Assembly: GCA_026195755.1 (NCBI GenBank)
Contig: JAPHRL010000227.1
Location: forward strand, 1-7,982
Length of the DNA: 7,982 bases
Direction of reading: 5' to 3'
DNA from: Kangiella sp.
GTDB lineage: Bacteria > Pseudomonadota > Gammaproteobacteria > Enterobacterales > Kangiellaceae
The position numbers and the translations under genes were made by a program. The notes below the pieces were generated by a model. It saw nothing but the letters and a program-made list of their open reading frames with translations, was not told the DNA's origin and ran no database searches. The stretch's first letter is position 1; every line of letters starts with the position of its first letter. Below, piece after piece: positions 1 to 6,595 of this stretch.

Positions 1-2978
1 GACCAAATGGCTCGCAGGTCTTTCATGTCACGTGAGATAACATCGTTGCCATCTTTGGTGACGCTGAAAGTTTTGGTTTCTGCTGGCACACCGATAAAGT
101 GAGCAAATTCGCTGACCTTGTGCTTAGTCAAGATGGCTTCGACTTGATCGCGTTTATCAGCTGGAACCTGCAACACGGCACCCAGTTCTTCGTTGAACAG
201 AATTTCTTCGGCTGTGCCATTCAGTTCTGACAAATCAACGCTAACGCCGCAGTTTCCGGCAAAGCCCATTTCTACCAAGGTTGCTAATAGACCGCCGTCT
301 GAACGGTCATGATAGGCGTGAACCAAATCATTATGATTAAGCGACTGCACGGCATTGAAGAAGTTACGTAGATCATCGCTTGAGTCTACGTTGGCTGGCT
401 CTGTTCCGAGCAATTTATACACTTGCGTGAAAGCTGTTGCACCGAGGCGGTTTTTACCGCGGCCTAAATCTAACAATAACAGCTCAGTGCCATTATTGTC
501 GGTTCTCAATTGCGGGGTCAAACTCTTGCGCACATCGGTCACTGGCGCAAAGGCAGTAATCACTAGCGACAAAGGTGCAGTAACACTTTTCTTTTCGCCA
601 TTGTCTTCCCAGACGGTTTTCATCGACATCGAGTCTTTACCAACTGGGATAGTGATTCCTAATTCAGGACACAATTGCATACCAACGGCTTCAACCGCTT
701 TATAAAGATTCACATCTTCGCCCGGTGCGCCGGCTGCGGCCATCCAGTTGGCTGAAAGACGAATCTTTTTGATGTCATCTATTTTAGCGGCTGCAATATT
801 GGTCACAGCTTCACCCACCGCCATACGCGCTGAAGCAGCGCTATCCAGCAATGCAGCAGGAGTTCGCTCACCCATCGCCATTGCTTCGCCAGTGTAGCTG
901 TTATGAGTCGAAGTAGTCACCGCGCAATCAGCTACCGGAACCTGCCAAGGTCCCACCATCTGGTCACGCGATACCATGCCACCAACAGTACGGTCGCCAA
1001 TGGTGATCAGGAAAGTTTTATCGGCTACTGCCGGTAGGGCCAGAATACGGTCAACCGCTTCGTTGATATCATCAACTTGAGGAAGTGCCGTTGATGGAGC
1101 TGCTAAAGTCTCTGCTTCACGATGCATTTTAGGCGGCTTGCCGAATAAAATGTCCATTGGCAGATCAACAGGCTTGTTATCAAAGTGCTCATCGGCCAGT
1201 TCTAGGTGCAACTCTTCTGTCGCTTCGCCAACTACTGCAAATGGGCAGCGCTCACGGCCACAGATTTCTTCAAACTTGGCTAAGCTGTCAGGAGAAACCG
1301 CTAATACATAACGCTCCTGCGCTTCGTTACACCAGATTTCAACTGGCGCCATGCCTTTTTCTGCATTGGGTACACGGCGAAGCTCAAACTTACCGCCACG
1401 CTCACCATCATGCACTAGCTCTGGAATGGCGTTCGAAAGGCCACCCGCGCCAACGTCATGAATAAACTCAATTGGATTTTTCTCACCCATCTCCCAACAA
1501 CGGTCAATCACTTCCTGGCAGCGACGCTCCATTTCTGGGTTGTCACGCTGAACTGAAGCAAAATCTAAGTCTTCCTGGCTAGTTCCTGAGGTCATGGATG
1601 AAGCAGCACCACCACCTAAACCAATCAACATTGCTGGGCCACCAAGGACAATCACTTTGTAGCCCGGTTTGATTTCTTTTTTCTCAACATGCTGCTCGCG
1701 AATGTTACCCATACCGCCTGCGATCATGATGGGCTTGTGGTAACCGCGCACTTCTTTACGCTTCTCTGAACCAAAGTCGAAATCGAATTCTTCTTCAAAA
1801 GTACGGAAATAACCGTTCACTGCCGGACGACCAAATTCGTTATTAAAGCTGGCGCCGCCAATCGGGCCTTCAAGCATGATGTCCAATGCAGTGACGATAC
1901 GCTCAGGCTTGCCATAATCCGTTTCCCACGGCTGAACATAGCCCGGTACTTTCAAGTTTGAAACCGTAAAGCCAGTCAAACCAACTTTTGGTTTGCCGCC
2001 GATACCAGTCGCGCCTTCGTCACGAATCTCCCCACCAGAGCCGGTTGAAGCGCCGGGGTATGGCGAAATACAGGTTGGGTGGTTATGAGTTTCGACCTTA
2101 CACAAAACGTGTACCGGCTCTAAATGGTATTGGTATTCATGGGTTTCTGCGTTGGCAAAAAAACGATGGGCCGTAAAGCCCTCGAAAACTGCCGCGTTAT
2201 CTTTATAAGCCGATAGGACACCTTCAGAATTGACCTGGTAGGTGTTTTTGATCATCTTGAACAATGACATCTCTTTCTCGATGCCATCAATCGTCCACGA
2301 GGCGTTGAAAATTTTGTGGCGACAATGCTCAGAATTGGCCTGGGCAAACATCATCAGTTCAACATCCGATGGATTACGGCCAAGCTTGATGAAACTCTCA
2401 ACCAAATAATCAATTTCGTCTTCAGCTAAAGCTAAACCAATGTCGGTGTTGGCTTTAACCAAGGCTTCGCGACCTCCGCCAAGAATATCCACATGGGCAA
2501 GAGGCTTAGGCTGGTGTTGCTCAAATAAGACTTCCGCCTGACTGTGCTCGGTAAACACTGACTGGGTCATGCGATCATGAATCAATGGCTTTAATTGAGC
2601 CACGACATCGGCACTCAGCTCGGCGCCGTCACTGGTTTTAAAATAAACTGCAACAGCTCGCTCAATTCGTTCGATTTTATCCAGACTACAGTTTTGTGCG
2701 ATATTGGTCGCTTTCGAAGACCAGGGTGAAATCGTTCCGGGACGCGGTACCACGATAAGACGCTGACCAGAATGCTCGCTAGCTGGACGGCTTGGCCCAT
2801 ATTCCAATAATCTTTCGAGAATTTTCAGTTCGGCATCTTCCAACTCATTGTTGGTATCAACGTAATGAACATACTCACCATAAATATCAATGACTTGCGA
2901 ACTAATTGATGACGCTTCATTGAGCAAATGTGTTTTTTGAAAGTTAGAAAAGGCAGGGTTACCACGTAAAATGAGCAT
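1..2978 (-). CDS. purL: Phosphoribosylformylglycinamidine synthase (FGAM synthase), N-terminal 992 codons; C-terminus outside window
   Basis: This cytoplasmic enzyme of purine synthesis converts FGAR, glutamine and ATP to FGAM. The frame is open from the ATG at 2978 to the window edge. The N-terminus MLILRGNPAFSNF matches the start of E. coli PurL (MMEILRGSPALS), which fixes the start; only a weak GAG lies six bases before it. Visible motifs are PRPGTISPWSSKATNIA near the N-terminus, ANSEHCRHK (214-222), KVETHNHP (294-301) followed by a Gly-rich GSGGEIRDEGATG stretch, VLGGPAMLIGLGGG (444-457), HDVGAGGLSNA (507-517), VGKDSM (779-784) and YHDRSDGG (889-896). These cover the N-terminal domain, linker and both halves of the synthase domain. 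The family is about 1,295 residues long, so the missing part is essentially the glutaminase domain that supplies ammonia. One small oddity is Cys303 in HPTCISPYPG, where E. coli has Ala. No frameshift was seen. It diverges from mltF. Confidence 0.98.
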   Translation of the reverse strand, partial: MLILRGNPAFSNFQKTHLLNEASSISSQVIDIYGEYVHYVDTNNELEDAELKILERLLEYGPSRPASEHSGQRLIVVPRPGTISPWSSKATNIAQNCSLDKIERIERAVAVYFKTSDGAELSADVVAQLKPLIHDRMTQSVFTEHSQAEVLFEQHQPKPLAHVDILGGGREALVKANTDIGLALAEDEIDYLVESFIKLGRNPSDVELMMFAQANSEHCRHKIFNASWTIDGIEKEMSLFKMIKNTYQVNSEGVLSAYKDNAAVFEGFTAHRFFANAETHEYQYHLEPVHVLCKVETHNHPTCISPYPGASTGSGGEIRDEGATGIGGKPKVGLTGFTVSNLKVPGYVQPWETDYGKPERIVTALDIMLEGPIGGASFNNEFGRPAVNGYFRTFEEEFDFDFGSEKRKEVRGYHKPIMIAGGMGNIREQHVEKKEIKPGYKVIVLGGPAMLIGLGGGAASSMTSGTSQEDLDFASVQRDNPEMERRCQEVIDRCWEMGEKNPIEFIHDVGAGGLSNAIPELVHDGERGGKFELRRVPNAEKGMAPVEIWCNEAQERYVLAVSPDSLAKFEEICGRERCPFAVVGEATEELHLELADEHFDNKPVDLPMDILFGKPPKMHREAETLAAPSTALPQVDDINEAVDRILALPAVADKTFLITIGDRTVGGMVSRDQMVGPWQVPVADCAVTTSTHNSYTGEAMAMGERTPAALLDSAASARMAVGEAVTNIAAAKIDDIKKIRLSANWMAAAGAPGEDVNLYKAVEAVGMQLCPELGITIPVGKDSMSMKTVWEDNGEKKSVTAPLSLVITAFAPVTDVRKSLTPQLRTDNNGTELLLLDLGRGKNRLGATAFTQVYKLLGTEPANVDSSDDLRNFFNAVQSLNHNDLVHAYHDRSDGGLLATLVEMGFAGNCGVSVDLSELNGTAEEILFNEELGAVLQVPADKRDQVEAILTKHKVSEFAHFIGVPAETKTFSVTKDGNDVISRDMKDLRAIW

Positions 2979-3006
2979 ACCGATCTCGACTGTAAATCTG
3001 GAGGAA

Positions 3007-3020
3007 TTGCGAAAGCGCAA
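3007..3020. repeat. Short inverted repeat over the predicted purL transcription start
   Basis: TTGCG (3007-3011) and CGCAA (3016-3020) form perfect 5-base arms around a 4-base spacer. The repeat lies directly downstream of the candidate purL -10 element and covers the predicted start site, a usual place for a repressor operator. It could instead form a small hairpin at the 5' end of the purL mRNA. It does not fit the E. coli PurR operator, which has a central CG between GCAAA and TTTGC, so no regulator is assigned. Confidence 0.3.
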
Positions 3021-3049
3021 ATTTTACTCTAATTGGCTGTTATTGATAA
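3021..3049 (-). promoter_or_regulatory. Candidate sigma-70 promoter of purL
   Basis: Read on the minus strand, TTATCA (3044-3049, four of six matches to TTGACA) is followed after exactly 17 bases by TAAAAT (3021-3026, five of six matches to TATAAT). Transcription would begin near 3014, giving a leader of about 36 bases before the purL ATG. It is called by motif inspection only; AT-rich intergenic DNA gives such matches by chance. Confidence 0.5.
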
Positions 3050-3109
3050 GTCCTAATAGGAAAATTGAATGCTTTAATTTGCACTTTTTAGCTGGTTGCC
3101 GTCATAATG

Positions 3110-3136
3110 TTGGCAAACAATCGCTGAGATTATAAT
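3110..3136 (+). promoter_or_regulatory. Candidate mltF promoter with consensus -10 element
   Basis: TTGGCA (3110-3115, five of six matches to the -35 consensus) is followed after 15 bases by a perfect TATAAT (3131-3136). The spacer is shorter than the usual 16-18. The -10 box ends seven bases before the mltF ATG, so transcription would start at or very near the A of that codon. The -10 sits in the self-complementary octamer ATTATAAT (3129-3136). Confidence 0.45.
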
Positions 3137-3143
3137 TTTCTAT

Positions 3144-4640
3144 ATGAATCAAGGCCTTAGAAATAGCTTGTACGGTTTTACGCTATTGATAGCATCACTT
3201 CCGCTACTGCTAAGCTGTGGGCAAGAGTCCAAAAACCAGCTGGAACAGGTACAGGAACAAGGTTACATCAAAGTCTATACTCGAATTTCACCAACCACCA
3301 TGTATGTGGGAGAAGAAGGTTTTAGTGGATTTGAGTACGATCTGGTCAAGCTATTTGCCGATGAGCTTGGCGTTCGAGTGCAGATCGTTACTGAAAACGA
3401 TATTGCCAAAATTCTACGTGAAGTCGCCAGTGGGCGTGCAGATTTTGCAGCCGCCGGATTAACAGTGACTCGACAGCGTGAAGAATATCTGCGGTTTGGC
3501 CCACCCTATCAGGATATCACCAGTAAGCTGGTCTACAAGCAGGGACATGACCGCCCTCGCGACTTTAGCCAGGTTGACAAAAATCTAACGGTTGTCGCCA
3601 ACAGCTCACATTCAGAGGCACTGCTAGAAGCGCAGCAGGATTACCCGGAACTCAGCTGGACCGAGCGCTCTGATTTAACTCCACAGGACTTGCTAGACGG
3701 TGTGCTGGATGGCAAGTTTGACTACACCATTGTCGACTCTAACGAATTGCTGCTTGCACGCCAAGTTCAACCAGAACTGGCAGTAGCTTTTAGCGTCTCT
3801 CAACCTGAGCAATTAGCTTGGGCTTTTCGCAAAGAAACTGACAATAGCCTGTATATCAAAGCCATAGAATTTTTCTCCAAAATCCAAGAAGACGGTACTC
3901 TAGCTTATCTAACCGAACGATATTATGGGCACCTGTCAAAATTTGACTATGTCGGTAGCCGTGAATTCATACGCGCCATAGAAAATAAACTTGATCGCTA
4001 TAGACCCTATTTTTATGAAGCAGCTGGCAATGATCTTGACTGGCGTTTGTTAGCTGCCATGGGTTATCAGGAGTCACACTGGGAGCCACATGCTCGCTCA
4101 CCAACCGGTGTTCGTGGCCTAATGATGTTGACCTTGAATACTGCCAAACAGCTAGGTGTGAAAAATCGTCTTGATGCAGAACAGAGTATTTTAGGTGGCG
4201 CCGATTATTTACGCTTGGTAAAAGATAAAATCCCCGAACGAATTAGCGAGCCTGATCGAACCTGGTTTGCAATGGCCGCCTATAATGTTGGCTTCGGCCA
4301 TTTGGAAGACGCTCGTCGTCTTGCTGAAGCGGATGGTGCTAATCCTGATAAGTGGCTATCGGTTAAAGAATATTTACCATTGCTGCGTCAGAAGAAATGG
4401 TATTCAAGAACTCGTTATGGCTACGCTCGAGGCGATGAACCGGTTAAGTATGTGAATAATATTCGACGCTATTATCAAGTACTCAAGCAGGTAGCAGAGC
4501 CCAAAGCAGGTGGCTCAGAGTTGCTCGATCCAGAAACAGAGTCGCTGCCGGAGGTTGATTTAGAGGATAACAATAATGCTGCTGACGACGTATTAGGAAC
4601 CAGCGAAGAAGCACCAGAAAACACTGAAACTGAGAATTGA
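3144..4640 (+). CDS. mltF: Membrane-bound lytic murein transglycosylase F
   Basis: MltF cleaves the MurNAc-GlcNAc bond of peptidoglycan, leaving 1,6-anhydroMurNAc ends, and acts in the periplasm at the envelope. The 498 residues show a signal sequence (1-24) with a likely lipobox ending LLSC (Cys25), then a periplasmic solute-binding-like domain (about 40-265, with GFEYDLVKLFADELGV and ADFAAAGLTVT), then a lytic transglycosylase domain (about 290-450). The catalytic Glu is expected at 310 in AMGYQESHW; SPTGVRGLMMLT (319-330) and AAYNVGFGH (378-386) are also typical. A tail of about 45 residues is rich in Asp and Glu (15) and looks disordered. Gly26 after the Cys does not match the Asp inner-membrane retention signal, so outer-membrane sorting is likely. 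No Shine-Dalgarno precedes the ATG, but no better in-frame start exists and this one gives an intact signal peptide. The gene diverges from purL and converges on the ATPase gene. Confidence 0.95.
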   Translation: MNQGLRNSLYGFTLLIASLPLLLSCGQESKNQLEQVQEQGYIKVYTRISPTTMYVGEEGFSGFEYDLVKLFADELGVRVQIVTENDIAKILREVASGRADFAAAGLTVTRQREEYLRFGPPYQDITSKLVYKQGHDRPRDFSQVDKNLTVVANSSHSEALLEAQQDYPELSWTERSDLTPQDLLDGVLDGKFDYTIVDSNELLLARQVQPELAVAFSVSQPEQLAWAFRKETDNSLYIKAIEFFSKIQEDGTLAYLTERYYGHLSKFDYVGSREFIRAIENKLDRYRPYFYEAAGNDLDWRLLAAMGYQESHWEPHARSPTGVRGLMMLTLNTAKQLGVKNRLDAEQSILGGADYLRLVKDKIPERISEPDRTWFAMAAYNVGFGHLEDARRLAEADGANPDKWLSVKEYLPLLRQKKWYSRTRYGYARGDEPVKYVNNIRRYYQVLKQVAEPKAGGSELLDPETESLPEVDLEDNNNAADDVLGTSEEAPENTETEN

Positions 4641-4651
4641 GCTTAATTTGA

Positions 4652-4688
4652 AATAAAAAAAGCCTGATAGAACTTCATATCAGGCTTT
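4652..4688. terminator. Rho-independent terminator between convergent mltF and the ATPase gene
   Basis: A perfect 11-base stem pairs 4659-4669 with 4678-4688 around an 8-base loop. On the minus strand it is followed by a run of seven T (complement of 4655-4661), making a strong terminator about 16 bases past the ATPase stop. On the plus strand it lies 18 bases past the mltF stop but only three T close the stem, so it should work less well for mltF. Confidence 0.85.
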
Positions 4689-4704
4689 CAATATCTATGG
4701 AAAA

Positions 4705-6468
4705 TCACTTAGTATCGCGCGGCGCTACTCGTAACACTTCTTCAATAGTGGTTATTCCTGCCACCACTTTATAAGCACCACTGACTCGTAATAAGTTCAT
4801 CCCATCTTTAATGCCTTGGCGTCTTAGCTGGCGGATTTCACCATTTTCATAAACTAGAGTTTTCAAATCATCAGTCACTCTCAGTAACTCATAAATACCT
4901 TGTCGGCCCTGATAACCTGTATGACGACAGCGATCACACCCAACCGGATGAAAAACCTTCTCTGGCATAGGCACTTTTTGATTGCTACCGACTAGCGCTT
5001 CCCAGGCTAAGGGATCAGTTGGCTTTTCTTGCTTACAGAATTGACACAAAGTTCTAACTAACCGTTGAGCCATAACGCCTAACATGGTGGCATTCAACAA
5101 GTAGGGTTCGATGCCAATCTCGATCAAGCGAGTCATTGCAGAAGGCGCATCATTGGTATGCAGCGTTGAAATAACCAGATGACCGGTTAGCGCCGCTTGC
5201 ACTGCCATTTGTGCGGTTTCTTTATCACGAATCTCACCAATCATGATGACATCTGGATCCTGACGCAATAAAGCACGTACTCCTGCCGCAAAGTCGAGAC
5301 CGATGTCGTGGTGCACCTGCATTTGGTTGAGTTTTGGATCAACCATTTCAACAGGATCTTCAATCGTGCAAATATTCACTTCTGGAGTTGCTAATAATTT
5401 TAGCGAGGTATACAAGGTGGTCGTCTTACCTGACCCTGTCGGCCCGGTTAATAGCACAATGCCGTTAGGTTGGCTGATTAAATCGCGCCAAGTTGCTTCA
5501 GTCTCTGGCTCCAGGCCCAACTCGTCAAAGTTTCGCGCAATAACTGTTGGATCAAAAATACGCCCTACAAATTTTTCACCGAAAGCAGTGGGCATAGTTG
5601 ATAGCCGAAGTTCAATTTCAGTACCGTCGGGACTTTTTGTTTTGACTCGTCCATCGAGTGGCTTGCGCCGTTCAGCCAGATCCATTCGACCTAATATTTT
5701 TAAGCGTGAAATAACCGCATGAGTGATCGAAATCGGTAGCTCATAAACTTTATGTAACACACCATCGATCCTAAAACGAATTCCACCAACATCACGACGT
5801 GGCTCAATATGAATATCACTAGCCCGCTCTTTAAAGGCATACTGCAGTAGCCAATCAACAATTTGTACAATATGCTGATCGTTGGCATCCGCTTCCTCAG
5901 CACCCTTTAACTCAATCAACTGCTCAAGATTGGTAACCGTATTATCTTTTTGTAATTTACTATCATGGGCACCTTTTACCGAGGCAGATAGTAAATAAAA
6001 CTCTCTTTGGTATCGCTTAATCAGCGCAGGATTCGCCATGACTGGCACAATTTTCATACGCAACACCTGCTCAAGACTTTCACGCCATGACAGATCTTCA
6101 GGGTACATTACTGCAACTTTGACGACTTCCGCTTCTTTATCAACATGGATCACTAAAATCTTATGCCGTTGTGCATAAGCCATCGACATAACCCTAGTCA
6201 CGCCATCCACATCAATTTTTAAAGGGTCGATTTTCACATAAGGTAGCTTATACAACTTAGCGACAAATTGAGTCAGTGACTCTTCATCGATCATAGTGCG
6301 ATGATCATCGTGACGCATTAAGGAAAGGTCAGCAACTTGCTCAATAGGATGTAGCTTAGGATTGACCTGTCGCAAATGGATACGCGACGCCTGGAATTGC
6401 TCCTCTGATATCCAGTTGGCTTTTTTTAATAAGTCCAGTAATTGAAACGAGGATAAGGTTGCTGACAT
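4705..6468 (-). CDS. GspE/PulE/PilB-family secretion or pilus assembly ATPase
   Basis: This is a hexameric cytoplasmic ATPase of the type II secretion/type IV pilus class, which drives (pseudo)pilus extension at the inner membrane. Numbering from the ATG at 6468 gives 587 residues. A T2SSE_N-like region (about 60-165) comes first, then ASDIHIEP (216-223), Walker A GPTGSGKT (342-349, Lys348), an Asp box around TIEDPVEM (368-375), Walker B DPDVIMIGEIRD with Glu412, and a His box TGHLVISTLHTND (428-440). A zinc-binding pair of CxxC motifs follows (Cys475/478 and Cys511/514), typical of GspE/PilB and absent from most retraction ATPases. All catalytic motifs are intact. No pilus or secretion gene is adjacent, so GspE, PilB and MshE cannot be told apart and no symbol is given. 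The frame stays open upstream to a TTG at 6531 (608 residues), but the extra 21 residues look unlike the family and no Shine-Dalgarno supports either start. Confidence 0.92.
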   Translation of the reverse strand: MSATLSSFQLLDLLKKANWISEEQFQASRIHLRQVNPKLHPIEQVADLSLMRHDDHRTMIDEESLTQFVAKLYKLPYVKIDPLKIDVDGVTRVMSMAYAQRHKILVIHVDKEAEVVKVAVMYPEDLSWRESLEQVLRMKIVPVMANPALIKRYQREFYLLSASVKGAHDSKLQKDNTVTNLEQLIELKGAEEADANDQHIVQIVDWLLQYAFKERASDIHIEPRRDVGGIRFRIDGVLHKVYELPISITHAVISRLKILGRMDLAERRKPLDGRVKTKSPDGTEIELRLSTMPTAFGEKFVGRIFDPTVIARNFDELGLEPETEATWRDLISQPNGIVLLTGPTGSGKTTTLYTSLKLLATPEVNICTIEDPVEMVDPKLNQMQVHHDIGLDFAAGVRALLRQDPDVIMIGEIRDKETAQMAVQAALTGHLVISTLHTNDAPSAMTRLIEIGIEPYLLNATMLGVMAQRLVRTLCQFCKQEKPTDPLAWEALVGSNQKVPMPEKVFHPVGCDRCRHTGYQGRQGIYELLRVTDDLKTLVYENGEIRQLRRQGIKDGMNLLRVSGAYKVVAGITTIEEVLRVAPRDTK

Positions 6469-6551
6469 GATGCCGGTAGATGTGTTGTTGTAGTATTCTC
6501 TCAGGTTAAACCAAACCCATTGATTTTCCAAACTTTCAAGTCCATTGAAAC

Positions 6552-6579
6552 AAAAAAATGGGGCCGTAGCCCCATTTTT
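6552..6579 (-). terminator. Rho-independent terminator of the TonB-dependent receptor gene
   Basis: A perfect 11-base stem pairs 6554-6564 with 6569-6579 around the loop CGTA on the plus strand. Its core is GGGGC/GCCCC, and on the minus strand the stem ends in a run of seven T (complement of 6552-6558). It starts 16 bases past the receptor stop codon, so it ends that transcript and separates it from the ATPase gene downstream. The stem is also flanked by five T on the plus side, but no plus-strand gene enters here. Confidence 0.88.
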
Positions 6580-6595
6580 AACTATCCTGATTCAA

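Noticed and set aside
355..2176. Several plus-strand open frames (355-705, 1157-1465, 1988-2176).
   Set aside because: All are antisense to the conserved purL frame, which is continuous from 2978 to the left edge.
1..2978. Possible frameshift or disruption in purL.
   Set aside because: Conserved motifs at six points along the gene all fall in one codon phase, so the frame is intact as far as the window shows.
3007..3022. Possible PurR operator upstream of purL.
   Set aside because: The repeat lacks the central CG and the GCAAA/TTTGC half-sites in the right phase, so calling it a PurR box would force the match.
3007..3135. A 42-codon plus-strand frame in the purL-mltF intergenic region, opening with TTG just after GGAGG (3000-3004).
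   Set aside because: The GGAGG is only two bases from the TTG, too close for a ribosome site, the start codon is rare, the product resembles nothing I know, and the frame runs through both candidate promoters.
3129..3136. The palindrome ATTATAAT also reads as a -10 box on the minus strand, as if it were a second purL promoter.
   Set aside because: No -35-like hexamer lies at the right distance on that strand (it would fall inside mltF); the match is a by-product of the palindrome.
5303..5722. A 139-codon open frame on the plus strand.
   Set aside because: It lies wholly antisense to the Walker-motif core of the ATPase; the real frame is conserved and this one is its shadow.
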